From positions 2,108,001-2,172,000 of the forward strand of contig NC_026656.2 of NCBI RefSeq assembly GCF_000004075.3: 64,000 bases of DNA. The letters are read 5' to 3'. The notes beneath the pieces were generated by a model, which worked only from the letters and a program-made list of their open reading frames with translations, ran no database searches and was not told the origin of the DNA. The first letter of the stretch is position 1, and each line of letters begins with the position of its first letter. The DNA comes from Cucumis sativus (Eukaryota > Streptophyta > Magnoliopsida > Cucurbitales > Cucurbitaceae). The translations under genes were made by a program, and so were the position numbers. Positions 36,274 through 49,232 of this stretch are shown in pieces.

Positions 36274-37247
36274 AAGAAAAACAATGTTGATATTAGGTTA
36301 AGAAGAGTAGAAGAGAAAAATCAAAACGAACCTAATTCAACTGACATAAAACATATATTAATAACTTTAACATTCAAGATTCAATACCTCGTTGGTGAAT
36401 TTTTGACGTATAAGAGTAAAGCTAAAAATCAAGATAATATTTAATCTACTTTTTTTAGATTAGAAAAATTAATATCCTGATCCTAGGAGAGTTAAATCTT
36501 ATATCATCTTACTATAATTAATATATACCCTTTATGGCTCCACACGATCGGGTATTTAAGAATTTCTAGCTTCTTTTTTATTATAGAATTTTTCTTTGGA
36601 TATCAGAGTCATTTTATTTGTTTTGCAGACTATTTCACCAAAATTATAAATTTATGATTGACGTTACGTAAAAAAAGTCAAATACGTTTTTTCTTATCAA
36701 AATTTGACATCAACGCCATATATGAGGAAGAAAATGAAAAGGAAAAAAAATTGATCTTAGATCAAAAGGAGTAGAGGAGCAAAACCAAAACAAACACGAT
36801 TTATTTAACGTAAAACTTACACCGTTAACTTCAAGATCGGAGATTGGGTAACTCACGGTGTATATTGTATATAAAAAGTAGTAGAAAAACAAAAGAAAAA
36901 AGAAGAAGAAGAAGAAAAGAAATAAAAGCTATAGTATAAAAAATTTGGTGAAAAATGAAAAAGAAAAGAAAGAAGAAGAAAACATTAACGAACAAAAGGT
37001 TGAGGAAGAAAGGAGGCGCCCTCCAAATTCTTAAATAAAATAAAAAATGAATTTATATAGAAAACTAATCTGAAACTAAAAACCTCTTTTCTTTCTCTCT
37101 CATTTTTTTTTTTTTGCTGATAAACTGTGTATTCTCCCCAACTCTTCGTCTTCCTCAATTCCCCTTTCTCCCAAACCCTAGCTTTCCATGATTTCCACAT
37201 TATAGATCTCCCACTTCCTCCTTGGGTTATCCAATTTCCCCTAATCA

Positions 37248-40200
37248 ATGGCCGCCGACCTTGGCCAACAAACGGTCGAGTTCTCTGCCCTGGTTTCCCG
37301 TGCTGCTGACGATTCTTTCCTCTCCCTCAAAGAACTTGTGGACAAGTCTAAATCCTCCGACCAATCCGATTCCGAGAAGAAGGTTAATATTCTCAAGTAT
37401 GTCTTCAAGACCCAGCAGAGGATACTCCGTCTTTATGCCCTTGCCAAATGGTGTCAACAGGTACGTTCCTTCCTTCCTTCCTTCTATTTCTCTTTTACTT
37501 CCAATTTTTTTTTTTTTTTAAATTAATGTCTTACTTCTCAACTCTCTATCCTCCTGAGTTACTTCGAAAATTCAGTCTACCCTGATTTTGGATGATTGAG
37601 AATTTCTGTGCTGTAGACGTGTAACAACGCCAGGTGAGGTCGTTGGGAATTAGGAATACCCCATTTAGGAGGTTATTTTTTTGTTCTTGAAATTGACTTT
37701 AAAATGCTTACGATCATGTTGATTATAGTCGAGGGAAGGAAGACAGGGTTAGGTATAACTGAATGAGTGGAAGATATGGGTTGGAATTTTCTGAGATTCG
37801 CAATTTTCTCTATCTTTTTTGGTTCGAGCCAAGGAGAAGGCTTTTCTGTGTGGCGTGCGAACCATGTTTCTCTGTTATGGTTTATCTTCGCTCCCCAAGC
37901 AGACTGATTGATAGAGGGGTGGAAAATGGATATATTGAAGGTCGTTAGTGAGTGAGGAGTATTCACTTCACCTTACTACCATTTTTGGATGACATCATGG
38001 GTAACTAGGAGTTTTTTATGACTCTTGAGGAATTATCTTGTTCGGGTGTAGCTTGTAGGATCGAGCCAACAATTTCAAGATTCAAGATGAGTTGGCTTTG
38101 GCTAGTTTAATAGTTGAGTTTGTTGACATTGTTTATTTAAGTTGATTAGGATCCATTCCATTCACCAAGGATCATAGGAAAATTGGCTTTCTATAAGCAG
38201 CTAAGAGCTTACAAGAAAGCCCCGAAAATAAAAGGACTATAATTACAAAATTCTCTGTACAGGAGGTTCCATCTAAAAGCTGGAGATTTAGTGAGATTCA
38301 AAGTCACTGAAGCTCCTATTCTTTACTTCAAATATTTTTTGTATTCTTCTCTACACAAATTTCCCAAGGAATGGCTTTTACATCACTATTTTCCATAGAA
38401 CTTTCGGTATCTTTAAAAAATACCACTATAAAAATTGAATCTTGCATCGAATTATATCCAAAAGAAAAAAAGAACAAAATCCTCTAGACATTTTTTGCTC
38501 ACGAAGAACTAGCTTCAAGATAAAAGGACAAGCAGGAAATTTCATTTGGATTTTGTTCATACCGTTGACTTCCCCAGTGCCATTGTTCATAGAAAAATCT
38601 TTTTTTGGAATTTTGGTTTTAAATAGAAAAAAACCTACCAGCTACAAGAGAACTCCCTTGAGCCTACTTCCAAATAATGCAACGTGGATGTTGAAATGGC
38701 CTCATCTTGGAAATCAAATTGGAAAGAAATGCCCATTCTCCATGAATTTTCTTCTAAAGTTTAGTCTCCATTTCCACCAGCCATCCATTTCTTGGAGAAA
38801 AGGAGGGATGCTGAGTCCAAAAATTATCAAATTTAATTTGGACCCCTCTTGTTCCAGAAGAGAGTCGACTGTTGACTTTCTAAGTTCAATGTTGATTTTA
38901 AATGTATAAGATAACTAGTCTTTTGATGTTCTCTGTAACTGTTGTGCCACATCAACGGGATCCCTTGGTGCAAATGACATGAAGATTGACCTTATTTGTC
39001 TTGTTTTATTTCATGTAACCTTTCCTCCTCTCTCTCTCTCTCTATATTGTCTTTGACATGGGAGAAACGTGAGGATCTTGGATAGTGGAAGTATTTTTTT
39101 CTGCTCAGTCTAACCCTTTCCCAAGGGCTAGTGTGTCCAGTTTTTAAGGGTTGCCTGGTTTTTATTTTATTTTATTTTGTTGATATTGCATATTAGGAAT
39201 GTGTACTTGTTAGCTTCAGATATTTGTCCCTGTGTTTTGTGTGGTTATGCTTTTATTTCTTCCTTCTTCCTAATAAGAAGGTTCCTACAAAAATATAAAG
39301 AAAGTATCAATTTACACTTAGTTGTGGTATGAATCATTTTGTTCTCTGAAGAATAGAATGTAGAATGTAGACATGACATGAGTTAATTCTGTTGACCTTT
39401 TACATTTTGATATTTCTTTTTTTCACCTTGATCAATTGTATGTTAAATGTCAAAGTTGATAATATCCATAATAAATGCATTTCTCTTCATTATTAAATTA
39501 TATTTTTGTAATTATTCCCTAGACAATATCTTTAACTAGATGGAAACCTTTTATTTAGTGGGGTTTTATGTAGGCTTGCATCACTATATGCCCTTGTATT
39601 CTTTCATTTTTTCACAAGGAAAGTAGTTGTTTTCATTTAAAAAAAAACCATATTTTCTCTTGTTTTACACTCTACTCCTTGCCTTGCAGGTTCCGTTGAT
39701 TCAATACTGTCAGCAACTTGCATCAACTTTGTCGAGTCATGATGCATGTTTTACACAAGCTGCAGATTCTTTATTCTTCATGCATGAGGGGCTACAGCAA
39801 GCTCGTGCACCTATTTATGATGTTCCATCTGCTACTGAAATTCTCCTTACAGGCACCTATGAGCGCCTACCTAAATGTGTAGAAGATATCAGTATTCAGG
39901 GAACACTGACTGACGACCAACAAAAGAGTGCATTAAAAAAGTTGGAGATTTTAGTTCGCTCTAAGTTACTGGAAGTTTCACTTCCAAAAGAAATTTCTGA
40001 AGTAAAAGTCACTGATGGTACAGCACTGCTGCGTGTAGATGGGGAATTTAAGGTTTTAGTTACTCTTGGCTATAGAGGACACTTATCGTTGTGGAGAATA
40101 CTGCATTTGGAGCTGCTAGTTGGAGAGAGAAGGGGACTTGTCAAACTGGAACAAGTGCACCGCCATGCTCTTGGAGATGATTTGGAACGCCGAATGGCTG

Positions 40201-43200
40201 CAGCTGAAAATCCATTCACTACATTATATTCAATTTTGCATGAACTTTGTATCTCACTCGTTATGGACACTGTCTTAAAGCAAGTACATTCTCTTAGACA
40301 GGGAAGATGGAGAGATGCTATTCGGTTTGATGTCATATCTGATGGTATTACTGGTGGTTCCACACAATTGAACCATGATGGAGAAACAGACTTATCTGGT
40401 CTTCGAACCCCAGGGTTGAAAATTATGTATTGGTTGGATTTTGATAAAAACACTGGTAGTTCTGATCCAGGATCATGTCCTTTCATAAAAATTGAACCAG
40501 GACCAGATATGCAGATCAAGTGTGTCCACAGTACATTTGTCATAGATCCGTTAACCAACAAGGAAGCAGAATTTTTTCTTGATCAAAGTTGCATTGATGT
40601 TGAAAAGTTGCTGTTGAGAGCTATATGTTGTAACAAATATACTCGGCTTCTTGAAATTCAAAAAGAATTGAAGAAAAATGTTCAAATTTGTCGAACGGCA
40701 GATGATGTTGTTCTTGAGCACCAAGTTGATGAGCCTGATGTTGACCCTAAAAAGGTTGTGTGTTTATGATGATTTGTTTTCTTCATACTCCTATAAATTT
40801 TACTGTGGCTAGAGCAGGAAACGTTGAAAAATAAAGTTGTTGGTCTGTCTAGTTTAGTTTGTTACTCTCTTCTGCCACTGATTTATGCATGAAGGATGCT
40901 TTGTTTGAATACTAATCTCTTCCCACATCACAATCATTTGTACGGGATAGCATTTGATATCTTTCCGGCTTTAGGCTCAGGACTATTGATCATTCGGTCT
41001 AAAAATTCATTTGTTAAAGTGAAAATTTATAGGATTGAGGAAGAAATGGTGAGGGTTTGCATTTTGATGTGTATAGGAGTTTATGTTTGCAGTTCTTGTT
41101 TTCTACCATCGTCAGAAATTTTCATGGTTTTCTTTTTTCTTCCTGTCTTTTATTCAGGCATAGTCTTCAGAGGACATGATTTCTTGATTGTTAGCAAAAA
41201 AGATATTGCCATTTCATTGCCCCCCCCAAAAAAAAAAAAAAAATTATGTTTCGTTTATTTTATTATTTTATTTGCAAGTAGGGGAGTGAGTAGGGTTTTC
41301 ATTCTTTCCTGCCGGTGGTGTTATTCATCTATTTTTGCCGGATAAGTAACATGTAAAGAGAATAAACTAGAGTTCCTCTTACTTTTGTTATAACGTCTAT
41401 TGTTCTTTGCAGAAGGATAAAATTCATGATCCAATTGCATTTGAGGGAGAAGAAATACTGCGGGTGCGTGCTTATGGTTCATCATTTTTCACACTTGGAA
41501 TAAATACAAGGTACCCTTCTCTTGAGATGATATTAGGAAAAAGAAAAAATAGTTGCTAGTATATTAAGTGTTGGATGGATTGTAATTATTTATGATTAAA
41601 ATTTCACATCAGGCCCACTTCAAGCAAATTAGGTTTGGTAAAGCAGACTTAACAAATGATCAATTTGATCAGTAGATAAATATTAATTCTGAAATTTAAA
41701 ATAATTCATACAATTTATCCTTCTACAAATAAGATGCAGAATGGTACAAAATGCTAGAATTTTACTTTTCCATCTATTAGAGTAATTTCCTTGTCTCCAT
41801 GCTTCTCCTATATTTTTGACCAATTTTAAAGAGAATTTTATGAATTGAATTTCTTTGAATTTCTTTGAATTCTGTGTATGTTTTTAATGGAATTAATGCT
41901 ACAGTTCTTAATTAAAAAAAATTAATGCTACATTCATCATACCTAGGTGCTAAATAAAGTTTTGCATGCATTGAGGATATATGTAGATTAACACAATGAA
42001 ATGGGTAGAACTGACGGTAAATTGAAATTTGTTTGACCAATAATAGTAAAAGAAATAAAACAAAAAATTTAACCGGAGAAATTTTATGTAACCAGTAAAT
42101 CTTTGTTTCCTTAAACACCCCATCCCCAAAAAAAGAAATAATAATAATAAAGAAAAAAGAAAAAGGTCATTCAATGTGAAGAAACCAGTTGTGTGTTGAT
42201 GGTTATGATAGTGAGTGTAGTTAGTGGTGGATGAGTTTGTTTGTCGAATTTCTTTTCTTTGAATGTGGTCATAATTATATAATTCGTTTTAATAAAAAAA
42301 TGAATTTATAAGTTGGTTGTTGAAATTGTTTGAGAATTTGATTAATTTAACATGAAAATGAATATTATCACAATATTTATGGGAATTAACCCTAAGTTTG
42401 CTAACTAATTTTTTAGAGGAATTTTCAATGTCAATTGAATATTGCGAAGTGGGATTTAACGCAAGTGATCGTCATAAAATCATAATAGTCCAAAAAATGT
42501 TTTAGTTGATTTAACGTATCATAGATTTCTTTCAGCTTTGATGTCTCTTACCCACTGTTTTGTTTGTAGGAATGGTCGTTTTCTTCTCCAGTCTTCACAC
42601 AATAAACTTGTAACCTCATCACTGACAGAGTGTGAGGAAGCTTTAAATCAAGGAAGTATGAATGCAGCTGATGTTTTTATAAGATTGAGAAGCCGAAGTA
42701 TTCTGCATTTGTTCGCATCTATAAGTAGGTTTCTGGGCCTCGAGGTATGGTTGTGTCTTATATTCTTTGTAAAAAACGAAGATGATGTGATTCATTCTGA
42801 TTGCTATTATTTGTTTATTCTAATTGTTGTATCAAGCATGGGTCAGTAAATAAAATTTTAACATTAATTTTATGCAGGTATATGAAAATGGGTTTTCAGC
42901 TGTTCGATTGCCAAAGAACATTTCAAATGGTTCGTCCATGTTGCTGATGGGATTTCCAGATTGTGGGAATTTATACTTTTTGTTAATGCAGCTAGACAAG
43001 GATTTCAAACCTCAGTTTAAATTGCTGGAGACAAAACCAGATCCTTCTGGTAAAGCTCGTGGTCTTAGTGATCTAAACAATGTGATACGTGTGAAGAAAA
43101 TTGACGTTGATCAGACACAAATACTTGAAGACGAGCTGAATTTAAGTCTGCTTGACTGGGGAAAGCTGTTCCCCTTACTACCAAATTCTGCCGGTAATCA

Positions 43201-46200
43201 GACTCCAGAAAATGGTCTTCTTCCCGATATTGGCATTGATGGTGCTCTGCAGATTGCTGGATATCCACCATCCAGTTTTTCATCTGTTGTTGACGAAGTG
43301 TTTGAGTTGGAGAAGGGGCCTCCCCCTGTACCTAGTTTTTCTGTTTCAAATCTGTCTCAATCTTTCAATTCAACTGCGTCTCATTATGGTTCTCTCTCTA
43401 ATATTCATAATGTAAAGGGAGTTCCTTCTCCCAAATGGGAAGTGGGAATGCAGCCATCCCAGGGTAATAATGTTGCAAAACTTTCTAATATTCCTTCACA
43501 CAGCAATGGTTCCTTGTATTCAGCTAGCAATTTAAAGGGTCCAGTGCCTTCCACATCCATGGGTTCTATTTCTTCTGGTCCTGGAAGGGGTGCTGCGACA
43601 AGACGACTTTCAAATTCAAAATCTGAACAGGATTTAACATCCCTTAGATACACAAATCCTGTTGAGGGTGGTTCTTATACTGCATTGGACGATGATCATA
43701 TAAGTATGCCAAGTGATACTTCTAAGGATGGGGTGTATGCTAATAGGTCTTCTCGGCTATTGTCCCCAACGCCACATGGTGGCCCTCGAATTTCTGGAAG
43801 TATAAAACCTAATGGATCTAGAAGTTCACCAACTGCAGCTCCAACAGGGTCTTTAAGGCCCTCTGGATCTTGCTCGTCTGTTTCAACTCCCGTATGTAAG
43901 ATACTTTCTCTGAGTTTCTATGTTAATGGTTGACTGCTTGTAATTTAACAATTGAAGCTCTGAACTTATAATAAAGAGAGTAGATGTTTTATTTTCACTA
44001 ACTTGAGAGATGTACTTTTTCAGCCCAAAATCAAGATACTTGCTCTAGTCCTGTGTATGAAAGTGGTTTAAAAAGTGATTGTTCCCGGAAGCGTACTGCT
44101 TCAGATATGCTGAACTTAATTCCGTCACTTAAAGGTATTGATGCATATAATGGACTCTCTAAGAGAAGGAAGGTCTCAGAATCAGCTAGATTTAGTAAAC
44201 CCTCATCACAGTTGCTTATTTCAAAAGAAATGGTCTCCAGAACTGAATACAGTTATGGTAACCTTATTGCTGAAGCTAACAAAGGCGCTGCACCTTCGAG
44301 TACATATGTCTCTGCTCTGCTTCATGTAATCAGGCACTGTTCACTGTGTATCAAACATGCCAGGCTTACCAGCCAGATGGATGCACTGGATATTCCTTTT
44401 GTTGAAGAAGTGGGTTTAAGAAATGCATCAACAAATATATGGTTCCGGCTTCCATTTGCCAGAGATGATTCATGGCAACACATATGCTTGAGACTTGGAA
44501 GGCCTGGGACCATGTGTTGGGATGTCAAGATACATGACCAGCACTTCAGAGATTTGTGGGAGCTTCAGAAGAAAAGCACTACAGCTCCATGGGGTCCTGA
44601 CGTTCGAATAGCAAATACATCTGACAAAGATTCACATATTCGTTATGATCCAGAAGGTGTTGTTCTCAGTTATCAATCAGTAGAGGCAGATAGCATAGAC
44701 AAGTTGGTGGCAGACATACGAAGGCTCTCCAATGCAAGAATGTTTGCCATTGGGATGCGTAAACTTCTTGGGGTTGGAACAGATGAGAAGCTAGAAGAAA
44801 GTAGTACGACCTCAGATAAGGCACCAGTTACAAAAGGGGCCTCTGACACAGTGGATAAGTTATCTGAACAGATGAGGAGGGCATTTAGAATTGAGGCAGT
44901 TGGGTTAATGAGCTTGTGGTTTAGTTTTGGTTCTGGTGTGCTGGCACGTTTTGTTGTAGAGTGGGAATCGGGTAAAGAGGGTTGCACAATGCATGTTTCA
45001 CCCGATCAACTTTGGCCTCATACAAAGGTTTGGATTATGCCCCTTATTGTTATTTATTTCATCATATTGTAATTCTTTTTTGCCCATTCTCCTTTTTGGA
45101 TTTATTTCATTGTTCATAAAACAACTGAAAAATATTCCTCAAACATTTGGTCATCTAAGAAGACATTAATATTTTTTCCTACCAATCTAGGTTTAGGTCT
45201 CCTTGATTGTTTCCGTTTTAATTAGTTTTTTGTTGCTGGCTGAGAACTACAATAAGAGTGTAAACTTTTATTACTTTTAGTTTATGATTTTCATAATTCT
45301 TGCTTGTAATAAAGATGTTTGCAATAAATGTCCTATTATCAAAGAATGAAGATAAACTTTTGGTCTTCTAATTAACTGTCAACCAATTTTCCTATTAATC
45401 TATGTTTAGATTCCTTTATTTTTTCCTTTTTATTTGCTTTCTTCTTTCTTCTTTCTTTATTTATTTTTTAAAGTATCATTTTTTGCCTAAAGGAGCAATA
45501 TATATGTACACACATAATTTATTCTTTTGATTATCGATGATATGTGCCTTGCTTGTGTTTTCTTTGAGTTGTTAGGACATGAGTTCAAAATTTTGCCTAG
45601 ATATATTTCGTTTCCACAAGTATGTTTTACATGCTTATATTTTCTGTTGTGTACAGTTCTTAGAAGATTTTATAAATGGAGCTGAAGTTGCATCACTTTT
45701 GGATTGCATTCGTCTTACTGCTGGACCACTACATGCTCTTGCAGCAGCAACCCGACCTGCTCGAGCTGGTCCTGTTTCGACACTTCCTGGCATAGTTGCA
45801 ACACTTTCTTCCCTTCCAAAACATGGAGGATATACACCAACTCAGAGTGTTTTACCAAGCAGTTCAGCCACGAACACTGGCCAAGTTACCAATGGCCCAG
45901 TTGGGAATGCTGTTTCTACAAATGTTTCTGGCCCTCTTGCAAATCATAGCCTTCATGGGGCTGCAATGTTAGCTGCTACTGCTGGGCGCGGTGGGCCTGG
46001 CATTGCTCCTAGTTCATTGTTGCCAATAGATGTCTCTGTTGTCCTGCGTGGTCCATATTGGATAAGAATAATATACCGGAAACAATTTGCGGTCGATATG
46101 CGCTGCTTTGCAGGAGATCAGGTTTGGTTGCAACCAGCAACCCCTGCCAAGGTCAACCCTTCAATGGGAGGGTCATTACCATGCCCACAGTTTCGGCCAT

Positions 46201-47872
46201 TTATTATGGAGCATGTTGCCCAAGAATTAAATGGCTTAGAGCCAAATTTTCCAGGTGTTCAACAAACCGTTGGATTGTCAGCCCCAAACAATCAGAATCC
46301 AAATTCGAGTTCACAGATTGCTGCTGCAAATGGAAATAGACTTAGTCTTCCAGGTTCTCCTGCAATGCCTAGGGCAGGAAATCAGGTAGCTAACATAAAT
46401 CGTGTGGGAAATGCATTGTCTGGATCTTCAAACTTGGCTTCTGTGAGCTCAGGATTGCCATTACGGAGATCACCAGGAACAGGTGTCCCTGCACACGTCA
46501 GAGGTGAACTGAATACAGCTATTATTGGACTTGGGGATGATGGGGGGTATGGAGGAGGTTGGGTTCCGCTTGTCGCTCTTAAGAAAGTTTTGAGAGGTAT
46601 TCTCAAGTACCTAGGAGTTCTTTGGCTGTTTGCGCAGCTTCCAGATCTTCTGAAAGAGATCTTAGGTTCAATTTTGAGGGACAATGAAGGAGCATTGCTG
46701 AATTTGGATCCTGAGCAGCCAGCCTTACGTTTCTTTGTGGGGTAAGTGTGTTTCAGTTTTTAATCCAATTTGCTTGGTTTAGCTTTGTTGTGAAGTTAGA
46801 AATCGTAGCATCATTTGTTTATTTTTATTATTTAACATTAGTACTAGTGATATATATCCGAAACAAGCTGTGGGTTATGCATGGAAATATCTTTTTGCAC
46901 CTTTCCACGTTGACAGCGATGATGTCTGTTTTTTTGTTGTTTTCGTCATTCTGAGCACATGATTTTCTAGATGTTGGATTTAGCCAGCCACCACAAAAAG
47001 GAAAAATTCTTTCTGTTTAGTCTACATTTTGAGCCATTCATTTCATCCAATTACATATTTTTTGTAGGGGATATGTATTTGCTGTAAGCGTTCATAGAGT
47101 CCAACTGCTTCTCCAAGTGCTTAGTGTGAAGCGTTTCCATCATCAACAGCAACAGCAGCAGCAGCCGAACTCCGCTACTGCACAAGAGGAATTGACACAA
47201 TCAGAGATTGGTGAAATATGTGATTATTTTAGCCGTCGTGTTGCATCAGAGCCATATGATGCCTCTCGTGTTGCATCTTTCATTACCCTCCTCACCTTGC
47301 CAATATCAGTTTTAAGGGAATTTTTGAAATTGATAGCATGGAAAAAGGGAGTGGCTCAGGCACAGGGTGGAGATATAGCTCCAGCCCAAAAACCCCGCAT
47401 CGAATTGTGTCTCGAGAATCATTCTGGGTTGAGTACAGATGAAAACTCTGAAAGATCCACATCCAAAAGCAATATCCATTATGATAGGCAACACAACTCT
47501 GTTGATTTCGCTCTAACAGTTGTACTCGATCCTGCTCATATACCTCACATGAATGCAGCAGGCGGTGCTGCATGGTTGCCATACTGTGTCTCAGTTAAGT
47601 TGAGATATTCCTTTGGCGAAAGCCTTGTTGTATCTTTTCTTGGTATGGAAGGAAGCCATGGGGGCCGAGCATGTTGGTTACGCGTTGATGACTGGGAAAA
47701 ATGTAAACAGAGGGTTGCTCGTACTGTTGAAGTGAGTGGAAGTTCAACCGGAGATGTAAGCCAAGGAAGGTTGAGAATTGTAGCAGATAATGTCCAGAGA
47801 ACACTTCATATGTGCCTTCAAGGATTGAGAGAGGGCAGTGAAATAGCTACAATTACCAGTTCAACGTCGTGA
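37248..47872 (+). CDS. MED14: Mediator complex subunit 14 (STRUWWELPETER)
   Basis: Eight exons: 37248-37460, 39690-40754, 41413-41510, 42570-42744, 42878-43895, 44024-45027, 45657-46741, 47068-47872. Every join keeps frame, giving 1820 residues, somewhat longer than the Arabidopsis protein (about 1700). The N-terminal MED14/Rgr1 domain spans the end of exon 1 and exon 2, with ILRLYALAKWCQQ and PSATEILLTGTYERLPKC. A serine/glycine/proline-rich, low-complexity linker fills the second half of exon 5, and a basic LSKRRKVSE, a likely nuclear signal, lies near residue 900. Exon 8 begins with FVGGYVFAVSVHRVQLLLQV and carries a glutamine run. MED14 is the backbone linking Mediator tail to head and middle; in Arabidopsis SWP controls cell number and also binds the LEUNIG corepressor. 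Intron 1 (2.2 kb) carries a 155-codon frame of unknown origin. The gene converges with the PPR gene. Confidence 0.97.
38442..38909 (+). other. Unexplained 155-codon frame inside MED14 intron 1
   Basis: This frame lies wholly in the first intron on the sense strand. It is not needed for MED14, whose exon 1-exon 2 join is in frame. Composition is less AT-rich than the other introns and resembles decayed coding DNA, perhaps an old retroelement insertion. I recognise no domain, and chance cannot be excluded. Confidence 0.2.
41221..41243. repeat. C7-A16 homopolymer junction in MED14 intron 2
   Basis: Seven C followed by sixteen A, in an intron. Sequencing or assembly length errors are common at such runs, but no coding frame depends on it. 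Confidence 0.8.
47138..47166 (+). repeat. CAG/CAA repeat coding polyglutamine in MED14
   Basis: Mixed CAA and CAG codons encode seven glutamines after two histidines in exon 8. The frame is kept, so length variants would only change the number of glutamines. Confidence 0.85.
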
Positions 47873-49232
47873 TGGGCAAATGTACTTGGCTTTCATATCT
47901 AACTTTCCTCAACATATGGGAATTGGTATGCACAATTTTGCAAATCGCTTGTGCCTTCTCCATTTACAAGTCCTAATACCTTCAATTGAAGAATCGTGCG
48001 TGCAAGGACAGGGAGAGCAAGTCTATCACAGGTTTGATGATAAAATTGTGGGATGAAGTTGGAGAATCTTGTAACATTAGACTTCATTGGAGTTCTGGCA
48101 ACATATCTGGGGCAAGTTTTGGTCTAATTAGCTGATTTAGAATTTCAGATTGATAGGTGCTGCTAGTTTGAATTTGATCAAGTTAAAGTCATGATATTAG
48201 GGTTTATAATATGCTTTAATGTCAGCCTATTGTAACATTGGAAAATCATTTTTTGGCTCTGATTTTGTAAATATCACACTAATCAGGCAGCTACTTTGTA
48301 AATTTGTTCTGTTACACTTGTACCTGTACACCTCCATAGCCACTCTGCCTCAGCTGTTTTCAGTCCAACCCTAGAAGATAGGTTCCTCCATGTTACAGAA
48401 AGTACTTATTTTTTCAATCTAATATCAAAGTTGTCCAAGATTCCATTACCTCTTCCTCTTTTCCTTTAACAATTCTATCTTTTATTTTTGTCTTTCAAAT
48501 AGCAGTTGTAGGGAATGGCAAGCTACCATTGAATTCATTTGTATTTGAGTTGAGTGACGTTTGGCTATGTGCTGAATTAATTGTTTTCTAACAATTAAAA
48601 ATGATAGTTGATTGATACATGCTGATATTGGAGTAAAAACCATTTTTTGATAAAGCAAGCTCAGGAAAATCCTCTACGTTCGTAAATAAATCTCTAAGTT
48701 CACATCCGAGTCAAAGGAAGCAATGACATTTGATATCTCAGTTTCAATCAAACATGTATTCCAACAGTTAAAAATTTACACTCATATTTCGATTTTGATT
48801 CAACGAGTTAGATTCACACTTGGTCCAAGTGCAATGTGCCTTTTCACTAATATGGATGAAAACACATTTTATGCTTGAAACTTTAAAGATTGAGAAGGCT
48901 ACCCTCATTTCTTGCAATAATCATCATCCTTGTAAGTTATATCCTTCCTTGTGGATTAACCATAAAAAATTGTGTAACGACACGTGATCTTTCTACGTGA
49001 GGTGCAAAAAACCCTTTAAAAAGTGTGGGCTTTGGAGCACTAACCATGAACTTTCTTTCAAAAATTGATTTAGAGGTTGGTTGTGGACGGAAAATGAAGA
49101 TGAAGGCATGGGGTGCTGTAATAGTAAAGAGTCATAGTTCTTTTAGCAACCACAACTACTTCACTGCCTCAAGGAATGGATTCAAGCTGAGACCGATATT
49201 CAAAACAAGCTCTTGAAACCTTTTGACATACC
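47873..49232. other. Spacer between convergent MED14 and PPR genes
   Basis: About 1.4 kb containing both 3' ends. The first 450 bases are probably the MED14 3' untranslated region. Nothing else is evident; a 63-codon frame at 49025-49216 has no known domain. Confidence 0.5.

Larger units (their letters stand above)
33732..37247. other. Intergenic region between IAA4-like gene and MED14
   Basis: About 3.5 kb. The left 450 bases are the 3' untranslated region of the IAA4-like gene. A terminal-inverted-repeat element fills about 35083-35990. A poly(A) run of about 28 bases (36246-36273) follows a short tRNA-like stretch and may end a SINE. The last 200 bases are the MED14 promoter and leader, with a T/C-rich part at 37085-37220. 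Confidence 0.5.

Noticed and set aside
37798..37810. GGTTCGAGCC as a tRNA B box
   Set aside because: No cloverleaf or A box could be drawn around it; it lies in a MED14 intron. No tRNA gene was found in the window.
40070..40561. 163-codon frame antisense to MED14 exon 2
   Set aside because: It is a shadow of the MED14 coding frame, which is supported over the full exon by family similarity and splice phases.
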